Assembly: GCA_002327785.1 (NCBI GenBank)
Contig: DCUI01000191.1
Span: 1 to 8,295 of the forward strand
DNA from: Phycisphaerales bacterium UBA2218
Lineage (GTDB): Bacteria; Planctomycetota; Phycisphaerae; Sedimentisphaerales; Anaerobacaceae
Length of the DNA stretch: 8,295 nt
Direction: 5' to 3'
A program made the position numbers and the translations under genes. Shown piece after piece: positions 1-5,489 of this stretch; positions within the stretch are counted from its first letter, which is position 1; each line of letters begins with the position of its first letter. The notes under the pieces are model-generated. The model had not been told where the DNA came from. It worked only from the letters and a program-made list of their open reading frames with translations, and made no database searches.

Positions 1-524
1 AACCCTATATGGATGACCGAGCCGCTGCTGTGACAATTGGCGATGCTGCCGTCCCCGTTGCTGCCCACGAGGCCGCCGACGTGCCAGGTGCCGGTGATCT
101 CCACGGCTTCAAGGCCCAGATTGGAGAGGCTCGCCGGTACGCCTAATCGCCCGAAAAGCCCCAGAGAGTCCTTCCCCGTGATTGTCAGATGCAGGATCGT
201 ATGGCCGTTCCCATCGAACACGCCCGTAAAGGCAGTTCCCTGAAAGCCTCCTTTGGCCGGGTCAGTATCCGGTGCAATAACGGCCCTGTCGAAGACCTTG
301 CGGCCGGGGAGGTTGGGGTCCAGGTCGATGTCCGCGGTCAGGAGGAAGTGCTTGTCGTAGTCTTCGGGCGTCTCGCCGAGGGCGATCAGATCGGCGGCCG
401 TCGCGATCTGGTATGGGTCGTTCGGCTCCCCCGTCCCGCCGCTGTATTTGGCCGTGGCGGTGGAAACGCCGGTCAGGAGAAGGACAGCCGCGACATACGC
501 CCAGGATGTGCATCGAGTAACCAT
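1..524 (-). CDS. Secreted GLUG-motif protein, N-terminal part (runs off left edge)
   Basis: The frame starts at ATG 524-522 behind a strong GGAGGT ribosome binding site (535-530, 5-nt spacing). It stays open to the window edge, giving 174 residues. Residues 1-25 form a signal peptide: a short basic start, the hydrophobic stretch AAVLLLTGV, and a likely cleavage after STATA. The mature start contains YSGGTGEPNDPYQI, followed by a segment with FLLTADIDLDP and GVFDGNGHTI. This is the usual lead-in of secreted beta-helix-like GLUG proteins. At residues 149-170 the pattern GGLVGSNGDGSIANC matches the GLUG motif. Such proteins in Planctomycetota are usually long, surface-associated or extracellular, and of unknown exact function. 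The C-terminal part, including any anchoring or dockerin domain, is outside the window. The family call is confident; no enzymatic role can be assigned. Confidence 0.88.
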   Translation of the reverse strand, partial: MVTRCTSWAYVAAVLLLTGVSTATAKYSGGTGEPNDPYQIATAADLIALGETPEDYDKHFLLTADIDLDPNLPGRKVFDRAVIAPDTDPAKGGFQGTAFTGVFDGNGHTILHLTITGKDSLGLFGRLGVPASLSNLGLEAVEITGTWHVGGLVGSNGDGSIANCHSSGSVIHIG

Positions 525-626
525 AACGTACCTCCAATCCAGCAGAACCACCGAGTCAAACCACTATCATTCACGAAACCGCCGCTGAACCCAGTCCGGC
601 CTTCAGCCGCAACCGACACTATTTTC

Positions 627-792
627 AACCACGAATCACACCAATCACACGAATATTCGGGTGTCAATTTACCAGGCGCTCGTATTCGAGTTTCGGATAG
701 TGCCCGAAGTAGCTCTCCTCTTTGAACAGGACCTCGTTTGCCATTTGTCCACGTCCCTCTTTCCATTCGTGTGATTCGTGTCATTCGTGGTT
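627..792. mobile_element. MITE-like unit with 28-nt terminal inverted repeats
   Basis: The left arm 627-654 and the right arm 765-792 are inverted copies that match at 26 of 28 positions. They differ only at the 11th and 16th bases of the left arm. The right arm is built of a 9-nt tandem: ATTCGTGTG, ATTCGTGTC, then ATTCGTGG. The 110 bp between the arms carry a shortened GxxExxY reading frame (664-744, minus strand). No transposase is present. I recall arms of this ATTCGTG type next to GxxExxY genes in environmental bacterial genomes, but I cannot check that here. The simplest reading is a non-autonomous, internally deleted remnant of a larger repeat-flanked unit. Confidence 0.55.
664..744 (-). 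pseudogene. GxxExxY protein remnant: N- and C-terminal ends joined, middle lost
   Basis: An ATG at 744-742 opens a 26-codon frame ending in TGA at 666-664. The first twelve residues, MANEVLFKEESY, resemble the N-terminus of GxxExxY proteins (PD-(D/E)XK nuclease superfamily, normally about 125-140 residues). The last residues, FGHYPKLEYERLVN, resemble the C-terminal end of one branch of the same family, which typically finishes with a PKLEYER-like stretch. The core containing the GxxExxY motif itself is absent. The two ends are joined in frame between Tyr12 and Phe13, so the gene looks like an internal deletion of roughly 100 codons. A weak purine-rich stretch (GAGGGA) lies about 8 nt upstream. 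A functional micropeptide is possible but unlikely. The family assignment is from memory of family consensus and is moderately secure. Confidence 0.5.
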
Positions 793-810
793 TCAAGAAC
801 AACACGATCA

Positions 811-836
811 GCGTTCATCCGCGTTCATCGGCGGTT
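811..836. repeat. Short tandem decamer repeat (GCGTTCATC type)
   Basis: Two direct copies of a decamer, GCGTTCATCC (811-820) and GCGTTCATCG (821-830), are followed by GCGGTT. This lies 18 nt outside the right arm of the MITE-like unit. It resembles a simple interspersed repeat that I associate with the same kind of genomes. No function is visible. Confidence 0.5.
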
Positions 837-857
837 CCACGCCGTTCTGTGATATGA

Positions 858-889
858 AAGAGCCTTTGCCTTCGCGAAGACAGGCCCTT
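858..889 (-). terminator. Possible hairpin terminator downstream of the serine hydrolase
   Basis: The arms AAGAGCCT (858-865) and AGGCCCTT (882-889) pair at seven of eight positions and enclose a second small palindrome, CTTCGCGAAG (870-879 region). On the minus strand the stem is followed by the short T-rich end CTCTTTCAT. It lies about 100 nt past the serine hydrolase stop, which suits transcription ending there. The T-tract is poor, so this is a weak call. Confidence 0.3.
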
Positions 890-913
890 GCGGTTGTATG
901 CTCCGTTGACGCC

Positions 914-941
914 AGTATACCACGAATCCGCCGGGATTCAA
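914..941 (-). promoter_or_regulatory. Possible sigma-70 type promoter, minus strand
   Basis: On the minus strand TTGAAT (941-936) is separated by 16 nt from TATACT (919-914), close to the -35 and -10 consensus. Transcription would go left, straight into the 858-889 hairpin and on toward the GLUG gene, whose start is about 390 nt away. It could equally be chance. Confidence 0.25.
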
Positions 942-987
942 AGAACCCCTTCGGGAATCCACGTCATGGGGTGTGTCGGCATACTAT

Positions 988-2265
988 TCAATGGCTGTCT
1001 CGCGGCGGGAAGACGATCTGGGCGAGTTTTTCGCGGACAGGCTTCGTCGCGCCGCCGTCGTGAGGGTGCGCGCGATTCGCCAGCAGGATCAGATACACGC
1101 CGGTCTGGGGGTCGCAGACGAGGCTGGTGCCTGTATACCCTGTGTGGCAGAAGGCCAGTGGGGAGGCATTCGGGCCTTTTACCCAGGCATAGCTCGAACT
1201 GACGTCGAATCCGTAGGCCCGGCCATGGGACTGCTCAGTCGTGAGCATCTCGACCGCGGCGGGACTGAGGATTCGTCTGTCCTTCCATTTGCCGTCGTTC
1301 AAGAGCATCCGACAGAAGACAGCCAAGTCAGAGGCAGTCGAGAACAGGCCGGCGTTGCCGCTCGTGCCGGCCATCAGGCGGGCCAGGGGATCGTGGACCG
1401 TCCCTCGCAGGGGCTCGCCGTCCACAATCTCCGTCGCCGCGATCCGCGGCTTCCAAGATGCCGGCGGATTGAACCGCGTGTCCTCCATCCCGAGCGGAAG
1501 GAAGAGGTTCTCCCGGGCAAAGTCGTCGACGCCTTGATTTGCGACAGTTCTCACGATTTCCGCGAGCGTGATGTAGCCCAGGCAACTGTATCGGAACTCC
1601 TCGCCGGGCACCGATTCGGCGTCGAGACTGCATATCTTCTCGAGCACCCGTTCGGGACAGGGGCTGCCATAGAGTCCCTTCAGCGCGTTGGCGTCCGTAT
1701 ACGCCGGCAGGCCGGAGGTGTGTGTCAGGAGATGCCTGATCCGCGCGTCGTCTTTGCCGCCGCAGGCAAAGGCGGGAAGGTAGTCACGGACGTAGTCATT
1801 CACATCAAGCTTGCCGCGATCCACCAGGACCAGGACAGACGCCGCTGTCGCCAGCGGCTTGGTCATCGAGGCCAGGTCGAAGACAGTGTCCTTCCGCATC
1901 GGCTCCTGCACAGGCTCGACAATTGCGAGTCCGAACGCCTCGCGGTAAAGGGTGTTGTCCCCCCGTCCGACGAGGACGACCGCCCCGGGGAAATGCCCGG
2001 CCTGGATCTCCTCCAGCACGACGCCATCAATCCTGGCCAGGTCCAGACGTGGCGCGTGGTCCAAACGACAGGATGAGCACAAACACAAGAACACCACGAT
2101 AGCCAAACTCGAAATCCGAAGCACGAAATCCGAAACAAGCACAAATGACCAAAATCCAGAATTCAAAACGGGCCGTTCGACGGGTGACAGCGTTTCGGTC
2201 ATTGGGATTTGAGACATTTGGATTTGTTTCGGATTTCGAGTTTCGATATTTGTGCTTGCGGTCAT
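988..2265 (-). CDS. Exported serine hydrolase, beta-lactamase/PBP4B-like family
   Basis: From ATG 2265 the protein has 425 residues. It belongs to the beta-lactamase-related serine hydrolases (class C / DD-peptidase fold). The nucleophile motif SMTK is at 133-136. The second motif is YSC at 226-228, where the family normally has Tyr-x-Asn or YSD. The third motif is HTG at 374-376, within HTGYTGTSL, followed by LLANRAHP. This ending resembles YfeW (PBP4B) and YbbE-type proteins, which occur in MurNAc gene clusters. A hydrophobic stretch near 54-63 ending in a Cys-rich CSSC suggests a signal peptide or lipoprotein, so the enzyme probably acts in the periplasm on peptidoglycan peptides. The ATG overlaps the upstream gene's TGA (ATGA), implying translational coupling. 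Residues about 5-53 are encoded by an interspersed repeat, so the native start may be GTG 2124, which gives MLRISSLAIVV as a compact signal start. A longer open frame reaching further upstream only reads the neighbour out of frame. The family is confident; the substrate is inferred. Confidence 0.88.
   Translation of the reverse strand: MTASTNIETRNPKQIQMSQIPMTETLSPVERPVLNSGFWSFVLVSDFVLRISSLAIVVFLCLCSSCRLDHAPRLDLARIDGVVLEEIQAGHFPGAVVLVGRGDNTLYREAFGLAIVEPVQEPMRKDTVFDLASMTKPLATAASVLVLVDRGKLDVNDYVRDYLPAFACGGKDDARIRHLLTHTSGLPAYTDANALKGLYGSPCPERVLEKICSLDAESVPGEEFRYSCLGYITLAEIVRTVANQGVDDFARENLFLPLGMEDTRFNPPASWKPRIAATEIVDGEPLRGTVHDPLARLMAGTSGNAGLFSTASDLAVFCRMLLNDGKWKDRRILSPAAVEMLTTEQSHGRAYGFDVSSSYAWVKGPNASPLAFCHTGYTGTSLVCDPQTGVYLILLANRAHPHDGGATKPVREKLAQIVFPPRDSH
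2106..2257 (-). repeat. Palindromic interspersed repeat, copy 1 (GAAATCCGAAACAA type)
   Basis: The 14-mer GAAATCCGAAACAA at 2125-2138 recurs inverted at 2224-2237, within longer imperfect arms rich in the same words. Read on the minus strand, the order of segments matches copy 2 at 6390-6511: GAAATCCGAAACAA, then GACCGAAACG, then GGATTTT, then TTGTTTCGGATTTC. Copy 1 covers the first 50 or so codons of the serine hydrolase and is open throughout in that frame. It follows directly after the stop of the tandem-SIS gene. Confidence 0.75.
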
Positions 2266-3965
2266 AAGGTCTTCTCCACGCCGGACTGTATCCGCTCGAT
2301 GGCCATCGCCACGGGCGAGGGGACTTCCTCGCCTCGTTTGGCCCGCTCGGCCAGCTCCTCCATCGCCTCGTGCAGGACTTCGCAGGCGTGCTCGTAGCGG
2401 CAGCCGGTCTGGTGCACAATCAGCCGGCAGCCCCGGTCGATGAGCTTCTTGTTGCTGGGCGAGACCCAGACCATCGCGTTGCCGATCACCCGGCCCATCC
2501 GGACCATCGTCGCGGTCGAGAGCGTGTTCAGGATGAGCTTGATCGCCAGGTGCTCCCATAGCCGCAGTGGCGAAGCAGGCAGATCGCACGGGACATGGAT
2601 GTGCTCGTCGACATCAAGCGGCTCGGCTGTGGGGCCGAAGGTGACGGCGGCAGTCCTCTCGAACTTTTGATCTTTGATTTTTGATTTTTGACTTTGCAGG
2701 TGGCCGACCTGCACCAGCATCGAGTCCGGGGCATTCGTGCGCGAAGGGTCGGGCTCGTTGCCGATGCGGAATCGCCATATCTCTGCGTTGTCGAGCTTCA
2801 GAGGGTTGGCCTGGATGTGCGCCGGGGCATTCAGCTCTTTGAAGACCGCCGGGCCCCAGGTCAGGCCGCGAGGCTCCCGCCGCAACATCTCGTGCCACGC
2901 CTGCTCTGTGGGATGCTGCGGGTCCTTCACGAACGCCCAGGACACGGGCGAGCTGGTATCACCGTGTCTGCGGAACGGCGGGATCATGAACGTCGGTGAA
3001 CGCTCGGTCGTGTCCGTCAGGACATCGAGTATCAAGGAACCTGCGAGATATGTCACCAAGCCGCGATTGCGGTAGACCTGTTCCTCCAATTCCACGGCCC
3101 GCGCGATTGCCGCGACGGTTTCTGGGCGGGATAGCTGTATGAGCAGGTTCTCAAAGAGCCGACGGTAAGAGGAAACGGTGTGCAGGACACATCCTACCTG
3201 TTTCGCCAGGGCTATTTCCATCGCCGCGCCGACGACGAGAAGCTCCGCCGTCGTGGCCTGCATGCGGGTCGAGCCGGTGATGGCCATCGGCCCGGTCGCC
3301 AGATCCAGCTTGTGGATGCGGGGCTCGTCGATCACTTCGCGCGACCGCTGCACGTGCCGGCGGAGCAGGTCCGTGGGATTGTTGTAGACGAAGAACACGT
3401 GTGCCCCGACGTCGAGCCCCTGCCAGGCGGCGCCGATGACGAACGACGTCTCGCCACCCTCGGTGATCGCGACGACGACATCGTCCTTCTTCACCCCCGC
3501 CTCCTTGATCTGATGCCGGCCGAAGTCCGTGAAATCCTCGAACCCCTCCACCGACTTGATGAGCGCAAAATCCCCGCCCGCCATGACGCTGACGCATAAG
3601 TCGGCCATCCGGAAATCGTCCGGTTCGGTCCGCCGCCAAAACTCACGCCAAGCTGCTTCCAGGAGGATACTCAGTCGGCCTGTGGCGCCGCAACCGGTGA
3701 AGTAGATCCGATGCCCGGTGCGCATTGCCTCGTGCAGGGCCTCGACCAGCCGGCCGAACGAATCCTGTGCAAAGATCCGCTCCAGGGCGAACGGGATCTC
3801 GTCATCCACGGATTGCAGCATCCGAACGCCCGCCTGCACATCGCCTCCGATGGTCTGCGAGAGCCGACGGGTCTTCGGATGCGACGACTCCGTCAGCAAC
3901 TCGCCCAGACGAAACGCCTTCTGCTGTTCGAGGAACTCTCTTGCCTTCTCAAGAGCTTGGGACAT
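2262..3965 (-). CDS. Tandem SIS-domain protein, MurQ/GckR-like
   Basis: This 567-residue cytoplasmic protein starts at ATG 3965. The start fits the family (KTRRLSQT near residue 31), although only a weak AGGG lies upstream. The first SIS domain spans about 82-260, with the phosphosugar loop TGCGATGRLS at 90-99, SVEGFEDF at 138-145 and GSTRMQATTAELL at 231-243. These parallel MurQ's GAGTSGRLG, EGAED and GS(T)RMKAGTA. The second SIS region begins near 300 (LAGSLILDVLTDTTERSPT) and ends with a MurQ-like stretch at 471-511 (LILNTLSTATMVRMGRVIGN). One MurQ catalytic glutamate (E. coli Glu83) aligns with Ala; the other (Glu114) aligns with Glu143. This makes an etherase role doubtful and a sugar-phosphate binding or regulatory role, as in glucokinase regulatory protein, more likely. 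Residues 426-437 come from a heptamer DNA repeat. The gene is first in a unit with the serine hydrolase and is divergent from anmK-murQ. The fold is confident; the function is open. Confidence 0.88.
   Translation of the reverse strand: MSQALEKAREFLEQQKAFRLGELLTESSHPKTRRLSQTIGGDVQAGVRMLQSVDDEIPFALERIFAQDSFGRLVEALHEAMRTGHRIYFTGCGATGRLSILLEAAWREFWRRTEPDDFRMADLCVSVMAGGDFALIKSVEGFEDFTDFGRHQIKEAGVKKDDVVVAITEGGETSFVIGAAWQGLDVGAHVFFVYNNPTDLLRRHVQRSREVIDEPRIHKLDLATGPMAITGSTRMQATTAELLVVGAAMEIALAKQVGCVLHTVSSYRRLFENLLIQLSRPETVAAIARAVELEEQVYRNRGLVTYLAGSLILDVLTDTTERSPTFMIPPFRRHGDTSSPVSWAFVKDPQHPTEQAWHEMLRREPRGLTWGPAVFKELNAPAHIQANPLKLDNAEIWRFRIGNEPDPSRTNAPDSMLVQVGHLQSQKSKIKDQKFERTAAVTFGPTAEPLDVDEHIHVPCDLPASPLRLWEHLAIKLILNTLSTATMVRMGRVIGNAMVWVSPSNKKLIDRGCRLIVHQTGCRYEHACEVLHEAMEELAERAKRGEEVPSPVAMAIERIQSGVEKTL
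2665..2696. repeat. Heptamer tandem repeat inside the tandem-SIS gene
   Basis: Four and a half head-to-tail heptamers are seen: TTTTGAT (2665-2671), CTTTGAT (2672-2678), TTTTGAT (2679-2685), TTTTGAC (2686-2692), then TTTG. On the coding strand they read as a Lys-rich segment, QKSKIKDQK, at residues 426-434 of the tandem-SIS protein. The AT-rich repeat stands out sharply from the GC-rich gene around it. Confidence 0.85.
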
Positions 3966-3985
3966 GCCCTATTGATAGCACCCCC

Positions 3986-4016
3986 TTCCCGCCGTGTAAA
4001 TCCGATTCCCGCCGCG
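3986..4016. promoter_or_regulatory. Direct repeat with 20-bp period upstream of the tandem-SIS gene
   Basis: TTCCCGCCGTG (3986-3996) and TTCCCGCCGCG (4006-4016) are direct repeats matching at 10 of 11 positions. They are spaced 20 bp start to start, about two helical turns, and end 21 nt upstream of the tandem-SIS ATG. This geometry suits a dimeric regulator binding on one face of DNA. There is no direct evidence of function. Confidence 0.25.
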
Positions 4017-4060
4017 TTTGATGGCGGATACAATCCCAGGGTCAGACTGGCTCGTGGGCT

Positions 4061-4142
4061 TGTCATACCGAACGAAATGAAGCATCCGGCCTGCGAATGG
4101 AAAATCGGTGTCGCATTCGTCGGTTGCGCCCTCAGGATGACA
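4061..4142 (+). repeat. Interspersed repeat with TGTCAT/ATGACA ends, copy 1
   Basis: The unit begins TGTCATACCGAACGAAATGA and ends TCAGGATGACA, so its tips (TGTCAT and ATGACA) are inverted. An inner pair, CGAATG (4094-4099) and CATTCG (4114-4119), could form a hairpin. The first 31 nt match the reverse complement of the right end of copy 2 (8075-8169) at 24 positions. It resembles a repeat type widespread in environmental bacteria. Confidence 0.7.
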
Positions 4143-4214
4143 GAAGAAGTGAAACCTGCACCCAGGATGGTTTCATCCGCTTTCAAGGGGAACCGTGTGG
4201 GAGAATACAACTCG

Positions 4215-5429
4215 ATGACAGAGATCGTTTCGAAAGATCGATTGCGTGTCGCGGGGCTGATGTCGGGGACTTCGGCCGATGGGGTCGATGCGGCGATTGT
4301 GGACATCTGCGGCGGCAAGGTCGATCTGCTGGCGTTCGAGACGTTTCCGTACTCCTCGGCCATGAGAAAGAGCATTCTGGCCCTGTGCCGGCCCGAGACG
4401 GCGCGGGTGGACGACATCTGCCATCTCAACCACGTGCTGGGCGAGGTCTTCGCTGAGGCGGTCATCAAGCTGTGCGACAAGAGCGCTATCCCGCTGCGAT
4501 CCGTCAACCTGATCGGCTCGCACGGCCAGACGATCTGGCACAATCCTCAGGGCCCCCGCTACGGCGGCCGGGTGATACGCTCGACGCTTCAGATCGGCGA
4601 ACCCTCGCGGATCGCCCAGCGGACCGGGATCACAACGGTTGCCGATTTTCGGCCGCGCGACATGGCCGCGGGAGGCGAAGGGGCGCCGCTGGTCCCCTAC
4701 GCGGACTACGTGCTCTTCTCCGACCGGAGGCTGTGCCGGGCCGTGCAGAACATCGGTGGCATCGCGAATGTGACGTTTCTTCCCAGTAGCATGGGCGTCC
4801 CGCCCATGATTCCCCGGGACATCCACGGGCAAGATGCCCGTGCTACGAATGTCCTGGCGTTCGACACCGGGCCGGGGAATATGGTCATCGACGGCATGAT
4901 ACGAATCATCTCGGATGGCAAACGCCAGTACGACCGGGGCGGAGCCATGGCGGCCAAGGGCACAGTGCATAAAGACATTCTGAAGGAGATGCTTCGCCAT
5001 CCCTTCCTGCGGCGGCGACCGCCCAAGTCCACCGGCCGGGAGCAGTTCGGGCAGCAGTATTGCGAATGGCTCTATGGCGAGACCCGCAAACGGAAACTGA
5101 AGCCGGAAGATATGGTCGCCACGGCCACGGCGTTCACCGCGTCCACGATCGCGACCGCCTATTGCAGGTTCCTGCCGAGGATGCCCGATGAGATGATCCT
5201 CTGTGGCGGCGGGGCCCACAATGCAACGCTCGTGCGAATGTTGCAGCGACAACTCGAAGACGTTAGAATCCGCTCGACGGATGAATTCGGGATCAACATC
5301 GATGCCAAGGAGGCGGTCTCGTTCGCCATCCTGGCGTATGCTACGATCAAAGGGATCGCCAACAACGTCCCCAGCGTCACGGGGGCGGACGAGCCGGTTG
5401 TTTTAGGGAAGATCGTGCCGGGACGGTGA
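4215..5429 (+). CDS. anmK: Anhydro-N-acetylmuramic acid kinase
   Basis: AnmK uses ATP to open and phosphorylate 1,6-anhydro-MurNAc, giving MurNAc-6-phosphate in the cytoplasm during cell-wall recycling. The 404-residue protein shows the signature GLMSGTSADGVD at 14-25, GSHGQTIWH at 101-109, TLQIGEPSRIAQRTGI near 124-139, DFRPRDMAAGGEGAPLVP at 144-161, NIGGIANVTF at 179-188 and FDTGPGNMVIDG at 217-228. Asp218 matches the catalytic Asp182 of E. coli AnmK. Later motifs are KSTGREQFG (271-279), CGGGAHN (330-336) and the ending NVPSVTGADEPVVLGKI. The length exceeds the usual 365-385 partly because about 19 extra residues, from a two-hairpin DNA repeat, lie between NVT and FDTGPGN. ATG 4215 is chosen because homology begins at once and GGGAG precedes it. 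murQ, the next pathway step, follows 60 nt downstream in the same direction. Confidence 0.95.
   Translation: MTEIVSKDRLRVAGLMSGTSADGVDAAIVDICGGKVDLLAFETFPYSSAMRKSILALCRPETARVDDICHLNHVLGEVFAEAVIKLCDKSAIPLRSVNLIGSHGQTIWHNPQGPRYGGRVIRSTLQIGEPSRIAQRTGITTVADFRPRDMAAGGEGAPLVPYADYVLFSDRRLCRAVQNIGGIANVTFLPSSMGVPPMIPRDIHGQDARATNVLAFDTGPGNMVIDGMIRIISDGKRQYDRGGAMAAKGTVHKDILKEMLRHPFLRRRPPKSTGREQFGQQYCEWLYGETRKRKLKPEDMVATATAFTASTIATAYCRFLPRMPDEMILCGGGAHNATLVRMLQRQLEDVRIRSTDEFGINIDAKEAVSFAILAYATIKGIANNVPSVTGADEPVVLGKIVPGR
4790..4842. repeat. Two-hairpin palindromic repeat inserted in frame in anmK
   Basis: Two perfect hairpins stand side by side, each with an 8-bp stem and a 3-nt loop. The first is CATGGGCG (4790-4797) with CGCCCATG (4801-4808), loop TCC. 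The second is CACGGGCA (4824-4831) with TGCCCGTG (4835-4842), loop AGA. In the anmK frame they encode MGVPPM and HGQDARAT. I recall such peptide words recurring in Planctomycetota proteins as signs of a REP-like element. Against E. coli AnmK the inserted length is about 57 nt, a multiple of three. Confidence 0.8.
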
Positions 5430-5489
5430 AATCGTGAAACAGATTTCCTTGAAGAGTATAGGCCGAATGTCCATTTTGCAGAACTCCCC

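Larger units (their letters stand above)
525..987. other. Intergenic region with repeats, no intact gene
   Basis: This 463-bp stretch lies between the divergent-end serine hydrolase unit and the GLUG gene, both on the minus strand. It holds the inverted-repeat unit 627-792, a decamer repeat 811-836, a hairpin 858-889 and a promoter-like pair 914-941, all listed separately. A 6-bp inverted repeat, GCTGAA (584-589) and TTCAGC (602-607), is also present. I see no clear promoter directly upstream of the GLUG start. Open frames crossing the region show no recognisable protein except the GxxExxY remnant. Confidence 0.6.
3966..4214. promoter_or_regulatory. Divergent intergenic region between tandem-SIS gene and anmK
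   Basis: These 249 bp must carry the promoters of both units. I see no convincing -35/-10 pair on either strand. The region holds an 11-nt direct repeat near the tandem-SIS start (3986-4016) and an 82-bp interspersed repeat (4061-4142). A GGGAG (4199-4203) lies 11 nt before the anmK ATG and is the likely ribosome binding site. Frames that extend anmK upstream across this region have no homology-like content and would overlap the divergent gene. Confidence 0.5.

Noticed and set aside
627..836. CRISPR array
   Set aside because: The repeats are short direct tandems and one inverted pair, with no regularly spaced unique spacers and no cas genes.
973..2076. Long plus-strand open frame opposite the serine hydrolase
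   Set aside because: It is antisense to a clear family member with all catalytic motifs, has no recognisable domain and no ribosome binding site. High GC content readily gives such open frames.
2266..2589. Upstream extension of the serine hydrolase into the tandem-SIS gene
   Set aside because: The extension reads the conserved MurQ-like C-terminus of the neighbour in another frame. The ATGA overlap provides a natural start.
3711..4214. Upstream extension of anmK to 3711
   Set aside because: It would overlap the divergent tandem-SIS gene, cross an interspersed repeat, and add residues not found in AnmK.
4173..5252. Long minus-strand open frame opposite anmK
   Set aside because: It is the reverse of a well-conserved kinase and has low-complexity His/Arg/Gly-rich content without a known fold.
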